Part shown: positions 15,803 through 24,588 of the stretch, in pieces
How the letters are laid out: each line of letters starts with the position of its first letter
Position numbering within the stretch: position 1 is the stretch's first letter
From: Oligoflexia bacterium
GTDB taxonomy: Bacteria; Bdellovibrionota; UBA1018; CAIPTA01; JAALKR01
DNA length: 40,711 bases
Direction of reading: 5' to 3'
Assembly (NCBI GenBank): GCA_011087955.1
Contig: JAALKR010000019.1
Location: 1-40,711, forward strand
Notes under the pieces: model-generated
Database searches by the model: none
The model's input: only the letters and a program-made list of their open reading frames with translations
Told to the model about the DNA's origin: nothing
Program-made: the position numbers and the translations under genes

Positions 15803-18800
15803 ATGCTCGATTTCAATAGTAGAGCAGAGTCTGGTTTAACACTTTTTTCCGCTGGTAGAGCACGCCAAGTAGCATTTCGAGCAGCGGTAGAGTTTATTCG
15901 TAGTGCTGAGTTTTTGGCAAAAGAAATTCAGATTGATTCCTGTATTGTGTTAGGAGAGAAAATTTCTGCGTATGCACAGAATTGGTTAGAAAGATCAATG
16001 CTAGAAGAGGGGGAAGCATTTTCCGGTAAGAGAGTTTTTACTTGGAAAGAATGGATTGCATCTTGCGCGCGCAAACAGGCGATCCAAGAAGGACGAATTT
16101 TTCGAGAGGCGTCGGATCTGGAAGAAAGGGAATTTTTACGTCGACTGCTGAGTAGTTTAGAAGCGAAGGATATGCTTAGGGAGTATCGTGGGCTTTGGCA
16201 AGAGGAAAAATTTTTTGCCGAATTGCTACGATCGATTCGAGAGTTTCGCCGAAAAGGCTTTTCCACTCCTTCGGCGATTGAAAATTTACGAGAATCATTG
16301 ATGGCCAGAGGAGAGGAAGGAGAGACATTAGTCAAACATGACCTCTGGACTATTCTCACGACATGGCAAATTACGCGTGAGCTAGAGTTGGATTCATTTT
16401 TGGACCAAGGTTCGCAAATAAATCGTCTTTTGAAGATTGAATATCTGGGCCCCCAATCCGTTTTCTTGCTAGGAGTGGAAGACTTAGGTGCAGCGGAGAT
16501 TGATTGGTTGCACCATGTGTCTCATAAGGCGTCTTTATATTGGCCTGTGGCGATGGATTCAAGAGAGCTAGCAAGGATATTTGGTAGTCAAAGAACTGAA
16601 GTGAGTATTGAGCATGATGATTCCATGCCCAGCGCTGAACATAATGAGTCTGTTTCCGCCCAAACAATTAAGCTTTTACAAAGCACGTTTTCGCAGGCGA
16701 ATGTGTTGGTTGCTAGTTTGTCTGCGACTGAGTCTTTGAAGGAGTCAAAAAATTCTACTCGCATTATCCCTTTGATTAAAGCCCATACTATAGTTGAAGA
16801 GACTAGGAGTGCTAGCGCACTTTTAGCTGAAATCCTCGATCAGGAGCCTAATACGCACGTACAGATCATTGCACCGAAATCAATTTTGCAAAAAGTAGTT
16901 GTGAGAGAGGCTTGGACAGAATTCTTGCCAGACATTACGACAGGGCTCTTTCCGGCTCGATCCGTAATGGACCAAGGCTATATTTCCCTCTTTTTAAACA
17001 CACTGGATTTAATTCCGACCAATTCAAAGGCAGCCCCCGGTATTGATCTACTATTGGCTCTCTTTGAAGACCAAAAAAATGAGGTAGAAATTTTTGTTAA
17101 AGAGTTATGGGAAAGAGGTTGCACGAAGGGCTTAGGAGGATGGCGAGAGATTGCCGAAGCCAGTAAGACAAGTGTAGCTAAAGAATTTATGACGTTGATA
17201 GGCGAGTTACAATCTATTTTCCCAGCGAACGCGAACTGTGTTGAATTTGCTGAAGCGATGGAGACTGCGCTTATGCGCACAAAGCTCTTCGAGTTGGTTC
17301 GCCATGCTACAACGGCGAAAAATGATAGAGATGCACATGCAGCAATTTCTCTTTTACAAAAAGGAGGGGCTCGCTTAGCGGTTGATTATGTTGATAAGTA
17401 TGAATTTACTGATTGGTTACAGGAGCTTTGGATTCTATTGTCGAGTACTCCGCTTGAAAGCGTTGTAATCCAGGATCGAAGGATTTCGGTTTATACCCCT
17501 GGAGAGTGGATCCCTCCAGCTCAAAATTCAAATTCACTTCTTCGAATTGTAATGTATCTCTCGAAAGCTTATGATTCGAGTTCGACCTCCCCTTATTTTA
17601 CAAAGGAGACAGATCGGCAGCTGCTTTCGGACTGGGGTATTAAGACGAGCAGTCAGGTTGAAGGTTCACTATACAATTGGTATAAGGATTCAATATTGCA
17701 AACCGATCGTTTGCTTGTTTCAACTGCTAGGTTCGATGCGAAAGGGGCAGATCTCAGTGAATCCTTTTTGCACCATTGCGCCGATTATAAACAAAGTTTT
17801 TGGCCAGATATTTCGTCCAATTTGAAGGTTAAAGACTATATTTTGCCACAGCTGGAGTTATCTCATTCCACAGGAGCTTTCCCTCATTATTCGGCAAGTT
17901 CATTAGACCGTTATTATCGATGTCCGTTTTTATTTTTAGTGGAAAAAATATTTGAAGGAGAAGATGCTCAGGCAGAGCTTGCATTAGATTGGAGTCGCCT
18001 AGAAGAAGGCAATGTATCGCATAAGGTATTGGAACATTTTTTTAAAGCAAGAGATGTGTGGGCATCATTAGATCGATTGAAAGATCGATTGGAGATTAGA
18101 AAAATTTTTGACAACTGTTTTGCCCAAGTTTGTAAGGAAATGGACCATGCCTACTATTTAGGAGGCCCGGGGTTAGATCGATATGCAGAAGCTCGTTTAT
18201 CACGGAAGCTTTGGGAATTTATTGAATCGGAGCTGGATTATCTTCAAGATTATCCCTTATTGTCTCATTCTAAAACTGAGGAAAGATTCGAGCTGACATT
18301 ACCGTCAGGTAGGAATTTAAAGGGCTCTATTGACCGAATAGATTTCGATGAGAAGAATAAACGATTTTTAGTTTGGGATTATAAATCTACATCTACACCT
18401 TCGAATAAAGAGATTCACGATGGTGAGAGCTTGCAATTACCGTTATATATTTGGGCAAGTAATGAACTTGGCTTTGGTAAGCCTGCAGGTGGTGCATTTG
18501 TTTCAATGCAGATGAAACGTCGAAGTGAAGGTGTATTTATAAAAGAGTTTTGTCGCGCCAAAAAGAATGTGGATGAGGTTTATTATGAAAGTTCGTCTCG
18601 CAAGAAGCTCAGCTTAGAGGAAGTACCAGATTATTTGGAATCGATTTTACAAGAATCTGATCGTCGAATTAAAAGCATTGAGAATGGAGTTTTTTCCGTT
18701 CAACCAAAGAAATCGGAAGACTGTAAGCGATGTGGCGTCCGGCCTGCTTGTCGGATCCGAGAATCTAAATTTCGATGGAGTGCATTGCCAGCGCCGGCAA

Positions 18801-21800
18801 ATTTTGTACAAATCCGAGAGTTGAGTAACTCTCCAGACTTTTCAAAGACATCGGGAGTAAAAGAAAAGGAAGCAAAAGAAAAGGAAACAAAAGAAAAGGA
18901 AATTATTTTTTCTCCAGAACAAGAAATAGCCTTAACGATTCGGGGAAAGCTTGTATTTCTAGAGGCTTCAGCAGGATCCGGTAAAACTACGATTTTGGTG
19001 GAAAAGTACCGTCGGGAGATTCAATTTTTAACTTCGACTAAGCCTAAGGGATTGGGGTTAAGTCCAGAACAAGCCGTGGATTCGGTCTTGGCAGTTAGCT
19101 TTACTGAAAAATCTGCCTCAGAGATTAAGGGAAGGCTGATGCACTTGCTCCTAAAGGACTATGGACCAGGAATAGCTTTGCGAGGGGTGAAGAATGTTTC
19201 GACAATTCATGGACTCAATCAACGCATGATTCGAGAGTACGCACACTTATTGGGTGTGGACCCGATGTTTGAGATTCTGGATGAGATACAGGGCAAAGAG
19301 TTTCACGAAGAGTGTCAGTATAGATTTTTCACAGAAGTACTAGATACGGCCGATGGAGATTTGGCGAAAGCCTTTGAAACGGTGTTTCAGCATTATTCCC
19401 GTGGAGATATGAGTGACATTCTTCAATTATTGAGTGAGAAACGAGGATTTTGGGGAGGTGATTCAGAACTTCAAGAGTATTTGCAAACGAGCCAAGGCGG
19501 AGGGAAGAAAAATGAAAATGAGGAGGAGCAAATTTACCCCGAGGCGGCGCAACGAGAATTGTTGTTGAGTATTAACTACCTCTTTCAGCGATTTCTCAAG
19601 CTTTATGATCTCGCAAAAAGAGCACGAGGAGTACTTGATTTTAATGATTTAGAGTTAATCGCACTTCAGGCAAAAGAGCACGATGAAATTCTTCAAGACA
19701 TGCAAAAACGGTTTTCTTTGATTCTGGTAGATGAATTTCAAGATACGAATTCTTTGCAACGATCCATGATTGAGGCAATTTCTCGAAAAGATACACAAGA
19801 CAGAGGAATGCAAAATGTATTCATTGTCGGGGACGCGAAGCAGTCAATCTATCGATTCCGATCTGCAGATGTATCGGTCTTTCAAAGACTTAAGCAAGAA
19901 GCTCAACAGTTTGGCCTAGTCCGTAGCTTGGATAAAAACTACCGTAGCCAAGGTGCAATTGTGAAGTTTGCAAATGCAGTTTCGGAGAAAATATTCCCAG
20001 GAAAGGAAGAGCGAACCAAAGACTTTGAGGCGGAGCTTGCCATCGCCGACGCACATCGGGAGCCAGAAGCGTTGCCAGAGCTTTGGCGGTTTACCTTGCC
20101 TGAGGGTGAAACCGGTATAGACGCTATTCGGAAATGGGAAGCAAAGAATGTAGTCGAAGCCATTCGTAAGCTAGTTGATGAAGGTGAAGAGTACCCAAAT
20201 ATAGCCCTCCTGTTTGCAAAATTGACGAACGTTGAGACCTATATTGCAGCCCTACAGGCTGCTGGTATTCCGTATGTTATAGAGTCTAAGCGTGGATTCT
20301 ATACCCAGTCAGTGGTTTTGGACGGCGTCGCACTGTTGCGCTCCATTTATCTTAAAGAAAATCGACTAGCTCGATTAGCATTGCTGAGATCCTCTTGGTT
20401 CCGAATTGATATAAGCAATATACAAGAAAGATTGGACTCAGATTCTCTATTGCATGAGCATGCCTGGTTTAAGAGATTACAGTCATCTCGTGTAGAGCTT
20501 CGCCCTTCAATTGTTCTAGCTAAGGCCTATAAGGAGCACCCGTTGTATGCTCAAGCCTCTCAACGCGTGCAGATGGATAAGTTCATTTACTTAGTGGAAG
20601 AGCTAGAATCAGGACTTAAGTCTTGGGGCGAGTTAGTGGAACAAATCTCTGATTTAACTGGCTGGGCAGGGGAAAAGGGCGCCGCTAATTCCTCGATAGT
20701 GCCTGACCCAGACTCTGGTAATGCAGTTAAGTTAATGACTATCCATGCGTCTAAAGGACTCGAGTTTTCTTCGGTTCTCTTGCTTGATTTGGATGGTTCA
20801 GTTAGAAAAAATTCCGATATCATTCGTTATGATCAGAATATCGGTTGCACAATTAAGTGGCGGCAAAATAACGGTGACTTTACTTTTGGAGCATCCTATG
20901 AGTCCATGACGAGTTCGATTCGTGAAAGGGAAGAAGCAGAGTCGGCCCGCCTCTTTTATGTCGCGGTGACGCGAGCAAAGAATAATCTAGTATTATTCCA
21001 GCATGCAGCCTCGCCGAAGAAAAATGGTAAGGCATTCTCTTGGGGGAAAGTGTTGCATGAAAATGAGTGGGGAGAGTCATTACGGATTGTAGAAAGGCCC
21101 GCACAAGTTGTAGAAGAGCCTGCCTCTGAATTTGGCATTGAACATTCAATTACCAAGGAAGCTCATGAAAAGTCTATACGGACTCAAAAATTTGAGTTCA
21201 TAGATTCAATTCAAAACAAAGATCTTGTGAATTTATCTGTCACTGAACTCTCCTCCTATGTTTACTGCCCGGAATTTCATCGATTGAAGTTTGTGCAACG
21301 CTGGGAAGATACGGTTGTTGATAATTGGGATGTCCAGTCTGTACGTCGTCCATTCACAAAGCAGTCGGAGGCCTCACGCCTATTGAAAAAGATGGGGCTG
21401 TCCAATAAAGAGCGCGGAATCACTGTACATCGAGTATTGGAAAATTTAGATGCCTCGACGGATAACCTCGAGCTTTGGCAGAAAATTTTGTACGAGTCCT
21501 ATACAGCACAAGGCGCTCCCAAGGACTCTGGAGCTTTATCTAAGCTAATTAAATTAGACATTGATTTGGTTCGCACCTTTATCGCAAGTCCAGTGGGCCA
21601 GGAGTTGTTTTATTCCATTATGGAATCTCATGCAGAACTCCCGATTTCTTTGGCCGCCGGCGGGATTCGACTGTCGGGGGCTATCGACCGCGTAGTTCGT
21701 AAAGAAGATGGCCGTTGGCTTGTAGTGGATTACAAAACTGCGAGTATGGACGGCGCTATCGAGCGTTACACGGTACAGGTGCAGGTGTATATGAATGGGT

Positions 21801-22072
21801 TGAAAAGTATTTTGCTCTCGCGTGGGGAGACAGATATTCGTATTGAAGGTCGGATCATTGATTTATTCAGCGGTGAAGGGAGGTCGATAGACCCATTTGT
21901 CGATGGAGTGATTGATCAACTGGTTTTAAAATTGAAAGAAGCTTATCAAAACCGCGAGCAGCATTTTACGGAAGGTATTTCTGGGTGCCAAGGGTCGAAG
22001 GCTTGCTTGGTTTGCCCGTACACGTCTGTGTGTAGCATGGGTCGTGACTTTATTCTAAATCATACAAACTAG
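15803..22072 (+). CDS. Single-chain AddB-AddA type helicase-nuclease for double-strand break processing
   Basis: The 2089-aa protein looks like AddB fused in front of AddA. Half one (1-1015) has no intact Walker A and ends in a PD-(D/E)XK nuclease: HYSASSLDRYYRCPF with Cys707, GSIDRIDFD, the catalytic WDYKS (Asp859, Lys861), and Cys974-x2-Cys977-x5-Cys983, the AddB Fe-S pattern. A KEKE linker (1020-1034) leads to an SF1A helicase: ASAGSGKTT (Lys1061), VDEFQDTN (Asp1310-Glu1311), VGDAKQSIYRFR, TIHASKGLEF, YVAVTRAK. A second nuclease follows: Cys1822, VVDYKT (Asp1976, Lys1978) and Cys2068-x2-Cys2071-x5-Cys2077. Expected role: resection of DNA ends for RecA-dependent repair. The ATG at 15803 has a weak ribosome-binding site. 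It is in line with the purine run, 38 bases after folA. No recD-like gene is nearby. Confidence 0.9.
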   Translation: MLDFNSRAESGLTLFSAGRARQVAFRAAVEFIRSAEFLAKEIQIDSCIVLGEKISAYAQNWLERSMLEEGEAFSGKRVFTWKEWIASCARKQAIQEGRIFREASDLEEREFLRRLLSSLEAKDMLREYRGLWQEEKFFAELLRSIREFRRKGFSTPSAIENLRESLMARGEEGETLVKHDLWTILTTWQITRELELDSFLDQGSQINRLLKIEYLGPQSVFLLGVEDLGAAEIDWLHHVSHKASLYWPVAMDSRELARIFGSQRTEVSIEHDDSMPSAEHNESVSAQTIKLLQSTFSQANVLVASLSATESLKESKNSTRIIPLIKAHTIVEETRSASALLAEILDQEPNTHVQIIAPKSILQKVVVREAWTEFLPDITTGLFPARSVMDQGYISLFLNTLDLIPTNSKAAPGIDLLLALFEDQKNEVEIFVKELWERGCTKGLGGWREIAEASKTSVAKEFMTLIGELQSIFPANANCVEFAEAMETALMRTKLFELVRHATTAKNDRDAHAAISLLQKGGARLAVDYVDKYEFTDWLQELWILLSSTPLESVVIQDRRISVYTPGEWIPPAQNSNSLLRIVMYLSKAYDSSSTSPYFTKETDRQLLSDWGIKTSSQVEGSLYNWYKDSILQTDRLLVSTARFDAKGADLSESFLHHCADYKQSFWPDISSNLKVKDYILPQLELSHSTGAFPHYSASSLDRYYRCPFLFLVEKIFEGEDAQAELALDWSRLEEGNVSHKVLEHFFKARDVWASLDRLKDRLEIRKIFDNCFAQVCKEMDHAYYLGGPGLDRYAEARLSRKLWEFIESELDYLQDYPLLSHSKTEERFELTLPSGRNLKGSIDRIDFDEKNKRFLVWDYKSTSTPSNKEIHDGESLQLPLYIWASNELGFGKPAGGAFVSMQMKRRSEGVFIKEFCRAKKNVDEVYYESSSRKKLSLEEVPDYLESILQESDRRIKSIENGVFSVQPKKSEDCKRCGVRPACRIRESKFRWSALPAPANFVQIRELSNSPDFSKTSGVKEKEAKEKETKEKEIIFSPEQEIALTIRGKLVFLEASAGSGKTTILVEKYRREIQFLTSTKPKGLGLSPEQAVDSVLAVSFTEKSASEIKGRLMHLLLKDYGPGIALRGVKNVSTIHGLNQRMIREYAHLLGVDPMFEILDEIQGKEFHEECQYRFFTEVLDTADGDLAKAFETVFQHYSRGDMSDILQLLSEKRGFWGGDSELQEYLQTSQGGGKKNENEEEQIYPEAAQRELLLSINYLFQRFLKLYDLAKRARGVLDFNDLELIALQAKEHDEILQDMQKRFSLILVDEFQDTNSLQRSMIEAISRKDTQDRGMQNVFIVGDAKQSIYRFRSADVSVFQRLKQEAQQFGLVRSLDKNYRSQGAIVKFANAVSEKIFPGKEERTKDFEAELAIADAHREPEALPELWRFTLPEGETGIDAIRKWEAKNVVEAIRKLVDEGEEYPNIALLFAKLTNVETYIAALQAAGIPYVIESKRGFYTQSVVLDGVALLRSIYLKENRLARLALLRSSWFRIDISNIQERLDSDSLLHEHAWFKRLQSSRVELRPSIVLAKAYKEHPLYAQASQRVQMDKFIYLVEELESGLKSWGELVEQISDLTGWAGEKGAANSSIVPDPDSGNAVKLMTIHASKGLEFSSVLLLDLDGSVRKNSDIIRYDQNIGCTIKWRQNNGDFTFGASYESMTSSIREREEAESARLFYVAVTRAKNNLVLFQHAASPKKNGKAFSWGKVLHENEWGESLRIVERPAQVVEEPASEFGIEHSITKEAHEKSIRTQKFEFIDSIQNKDLVNLSVTELSSYVYCPEFHRLKFVQRWEDTVVDNWDVQSVRRPFTKQSEASRLLKKMGLSNKERGITVHRVLENLDASTDNLELWQKILYESYTAQGAPKDSGALSKLIKLDIDLVRTFIASPVGQELFYSIMESHAELPISLAAGGIRLSGAIDRVVRKEDGRWLVVDYKTASMDGAIERYTVQVQVYMNGLKSILLSRGETDIRIEGRIIDLFSGEGRSIDPFVDGVIDQLVLKLKEAYQNREQHFTEGISGCQGSKACLVCPYTSVCSMGRDFILNHTN
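18860..18904 (+). repeat. Three in-frame 15-bp repeats at the AddB/AddA junction
   Basis: Three 15-base units starting aaagaaaagga encode KEKEA-KEKET-KEKEI (codons 1020-1034). They sit exactly between the Fe-S cysteines of the first nuclease and the Walker A helicase start, so they form or lengthen the inter-half linker. Units are nearly identical at the DNA level. Confidence 0.9.
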
Positions 22073-22210
22073 CCTCACACGCCAGCGTTAGTAATATCTA
22101 TTTCTTTTTTATGCTCCAATCTCTCTCTTCGCTATGCTCCAAATAATGGTAGTAGTTATGGTAAACTTATTTCAAATCATTAGAGTTTCCACCGCGTATT
22201 GGGGTGTTGA

Positions 22211-22981
22211 ATGTCGAAAAAAAATATTGTTTTGCCAGGCCGCGTACTCAGTGCATTATTGCATGTTGCTTCTGTACTCATGCTAGCATTAGCATTATCT
22301 ACTACTTCGAAGGCTTATGCCCAGTTGAAGGATAACCCCAATGAGTATGAAGAGGATTACGATTTTTCTTGGTTAGATCCAGATAAAAAGATCTATGTGA
22401 TTCAAAACCGGAAATATTCGAAAGAGCGTCGAATAGAATTAATGCTTTCCCTTGGCTTAAGTCTAAAAGGGCCATATTCAGATGGTTCGACGCTCATGGG
22501 ACGAGGAGCATACTATTTCAATGATCAATGGGGCGCGTCCGTTGTTGGGATGGCTCAGAGTAATTCCAAAAGTGATACGCTGAGGGAGTTACAGTCTGTA
22601 TCCACCGCATTCCCAGGAATCCGCAACGTAATCTCTTTTTTTGGTGGCTCAGTAATTTGGGTTCCGTCCTACGGAAAAATGAACTTATTCAATAACATTC
22701 TTTATATCGATTGGCCAATTGAACTAGGTATTGCTTCTGTATCGACAGAGACAGATCTAAATACAAGTGTTGGAAGACCCGCGAAAATTACAAATACAAC
22801 ACATACAGGTTTATATTTGAGCACTGGCCTTAAATTCTTTGTGAGCCGGCAATTTGCAGTTCGCTTAGATGCACTAGGTTTGTACTATAGTGCTCCTGAA
22901 ATTTTTAAAGGTGATATTTCTGATGAAACCAAGGTCTACGATAATTATTGTTTATCTTTAGGCTTGAGCATGCATCTCTGA
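22211..22981 (+). CDS. Outer-membrane beta-barrel protein of a Glt-like module
   Basis: The 256-aa product has a signal peptide (basic start MSKKNIVLPGR, hydrophobic core to about residue 33, cleavage plausible after AYA), then a short acidic segment and alternating aromatic/hydrophobic strands such as FFGGSVIWVPSYGKM and TGLYLSTGLKFFVSRQFAVR, typical of a small barrel in the outer membrane. The last residues, LGLSMHL, form a beta-strand-like end. Small barrels of this kind (GltA, GltB, GltH) occur in the Myxococcus gliding complex. The assignment here depends on its neighbours, two TPR proteins and an FHA/TonB protein, and not on a diagnostic motif. GGGGTG lies before the ATG. The 138-base gap upstream holds two copies of tatgctccaa and a T-rich tract, but no convincing terminator or promoter. 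The gene is 29 bases before the next. Confidence 0.6.
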   Translation: MSKKNIVLPGRVLSALLHVASVLMLALALSTTSKAYAQLKDNPNEYEEDYDFSWLDPDKKIYVIQNRKYSKERRIELMLSLGLSLKGPYSDGSTLMGRGAYYFNDQWGASVVGMAQSNSKSDTLRELQSVSTAFPGIRNVISFFGGSVIWVPSYGKMNLFNNILYIDWPIELGIASVSTETDLNTSVGRPAKITNTTHTGLYLSTGLKFFVSRQFAVRLDALGLYYSAPEIFKGDISDETKVYDNYCLSLGLSMHL

Positions 22982-23010
22982 ACTGATGAGCAACGACCAC
23001 GGAGGGTCAG

Positions 23011-24588
23011 ATGAAGTTGCGTTTATGGACTGTTGTATTGCTTGCTCTACTCGCAAGTGTAGAGGGACTAGCGCAGACAGAGTTCCGACAATCTTTGTAT
23101 GGATATCGAGCTTATACGCGTGAAGGAGTCTATCTTTATAAGCGCGGGAGGTTCTATGAAGCCGCCCGTTATTTTTTTCAGGCAGCACTGCGGAGAGTGT
23201 CGGCAGAGCAAAAAGCAGTCGCTTACGCACGAACTGCGAATGCTTTAACTGCTCAAGGTATGTTTGAGTCAGCATCCTACTTTTATTTAAAAGCAATTGG
23301 TTCAGGATTTGAGCAAGCAACCTCAATTGCTTTGAAATCTACAGAAGCTCTGTTCAAGAACCTTGGCGGAGGACTATTTAAAAAGTACCTATTGAAGTAT
23401 ACACGTGTCGACCAGTATCCACGGGATCAAAAAAATTATTACCTATACTTTTCAGCACTTGATCATATATTGAATAATCGCGCGACTGGCGCATTAAAAG
23501 CCATTTCAAAGATCAGCGAGAACTTTGCGTATTACCCACAGGTTTTATTCCTCCAAGGAACTACTCGCTTACTATTGAACCAAGTGCAAGCTGGAGCAAA
23601 GGATTTTATTCGTTGTGCAGAAGAGATAAAGAATCGCAAGTATCGATACTATCATGGCCCAAAATCGACAGAATATGAAAAGACCGACTTAGAAAATCGC
23701 TGCCATGCGGGTGCTGCTCGTGCGTTCTATCAAGCAAGAAAGCATTCAGAAGCGGACAAATGGTATGCAAAAATCGATGTCCGTTCAGTGGTTTGGCCAC
23801 AAGTCCTGTATGAACGCGGATGGAATTATGTTGCACAAGGGAAATACAACCGAGCTTTAGGTAAACTAATTACGTACAAAGCACCAGTATTGGATTGGTT
23901 CTATAATTCTGAAGTTGAGCTGCTTCGAGCGATCTCTTACTTACAACTATGCTTGTATAGTGATGTGAATAATGAAGTGAACTATTTCGTTAAGCGTTAT
24001 GCTAAATTGGGCTTAGAGCTTAAGAAGCTATTGAAGAGCACAGAAGATGGTACGCAAGCGGATTTCAATAAACTCTTTGCAATTGGTATTAACTCTCTTC
24101 GACGAGGATCTTTCTCTAAGCATAGATTGACGCAGTTTATGAATCGCTTTATTCGATCTCCTTATTTTGCTAGAATCGCACAAGTGGACGTAAATGTTGA
24201 ACGAGAGCTGGAGTATTTACGTGATCAAAAAAATTCGAACAAGCGCGGACTGGGCGGATTCTTAGTTGAAGTTTTGGCTTGGAAGAAGCTAGTGGCACGG
24301 AAATTAGGAGGCGCATTTATTCGTCAGCGTTTGGATACGGAGTATGCAGCATTACTGAAGAACGTAGAAACTATCGACATCGTTAAGCTCGAAATGCTTC
24401 GAAGAGCAAAACGTAAAATTGAAAATAATTTCATTAATGAATCCACCGATGAATTCGGCAATCCAAAGCGTGGTTCTTTGGGTATGCCAAGAGTTCGAAA
24501 CGACCAATACTTCTGGTCATTTAGTGAGGAGTTTTGGATTGATGAACTGGGAGACTATGTATTCGCACTTCGTCCAGAGTGTAGCTAA
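23011..24588 (+). CDS. Periplasmic TPR protein, GltE-like
   Basis: The 525-aa protein has a Sec signal peptide (MKLRLWTVVLLALLASVEGLAQ) without a lipobox. TPR-like helical pairs follow: GVYLYKRGRFYEAARYFFQA, AYARTANALTAQGMFESASY, VLYERGWNYVAQGKYNRALG. These repeats act as protein-protein scaffolds in the periplasm. GltE of Myxococcus is a TPR lipoprotein of comparable size that sits beside a much larger TPR protein (GltD/AgmU), as here; the missing lipobox is a difference. The C-terminal 200 residues are charged and helical, with no recognised domain. ACGGAGG lies upstream of the ATG. The 3' end overlaps the next gene by 47 bases. I am confident of TPR and export, less so of the Glt role. Confidence 0.65.
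   Translation: MKLRLWTVVLLALLASVEGLAQTEFRQSLYGYRAYTREGVYLYKRGRFYEAARYFFQAALRRVSAEQKAVAYARTANALTAQGMFESASYFYLKAIGSGFEQATSIALKSTEALFKNLGGGLFKKYLLKYTRVDQYPRDQKNYYLYFSALDHILNNRATGALKAISKISENFAYYPQVLFLQGTTRLLLNQVQAGAKDFIRCAEEIKNRKYRYYHGPKSTEYEKTDLENRCHAGAARAFYQARKHSEADKWYAKIDVRSVVWPQVLYERGWNYVAQGKYNRALGKLITYKAPVLDWFYNSEVELLRAISYLQLCLYSDVNNEVNYFVKRYAKLGLELKKLLKSTEDGTQADFNKLFAIGINSLRRGSFSKHRLTQFMNRFIRSPYFARIAQVDVNVERELEYLRDQKNSNKRGLGGFLVEVLAWKKLVARKLGGAFIRQRLDTEYAALLKNVETIDIVKLEMLRRAKRKIENNFINESTDEFGNPKRGSLGMPRVRNDQYFWSFSEEFWIDELGDYVFALRPECS

Noticed and set aside
15928-16667. Minus-strand ORFs of 143 and 98 aa
   Set aside because: Both are shadows of the long AddBA-like coding frame; Ser-rich or low-complexity products without motifs.
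22073-22210. Terminator or strong promoter in the gap after addBA
   Set aside because: A T-rich run exists near 22100-22112 but no stable hairpin precedes it, and no -35/-10 pair of good quality was found.
24419-24541. N-terminal extension of the large TPR protein
   Set aside because: Lies within the preceding TPR gene in another frame; the ATG at 24542 has a good ribosome-binding site and leads into a hydrophobic segment.
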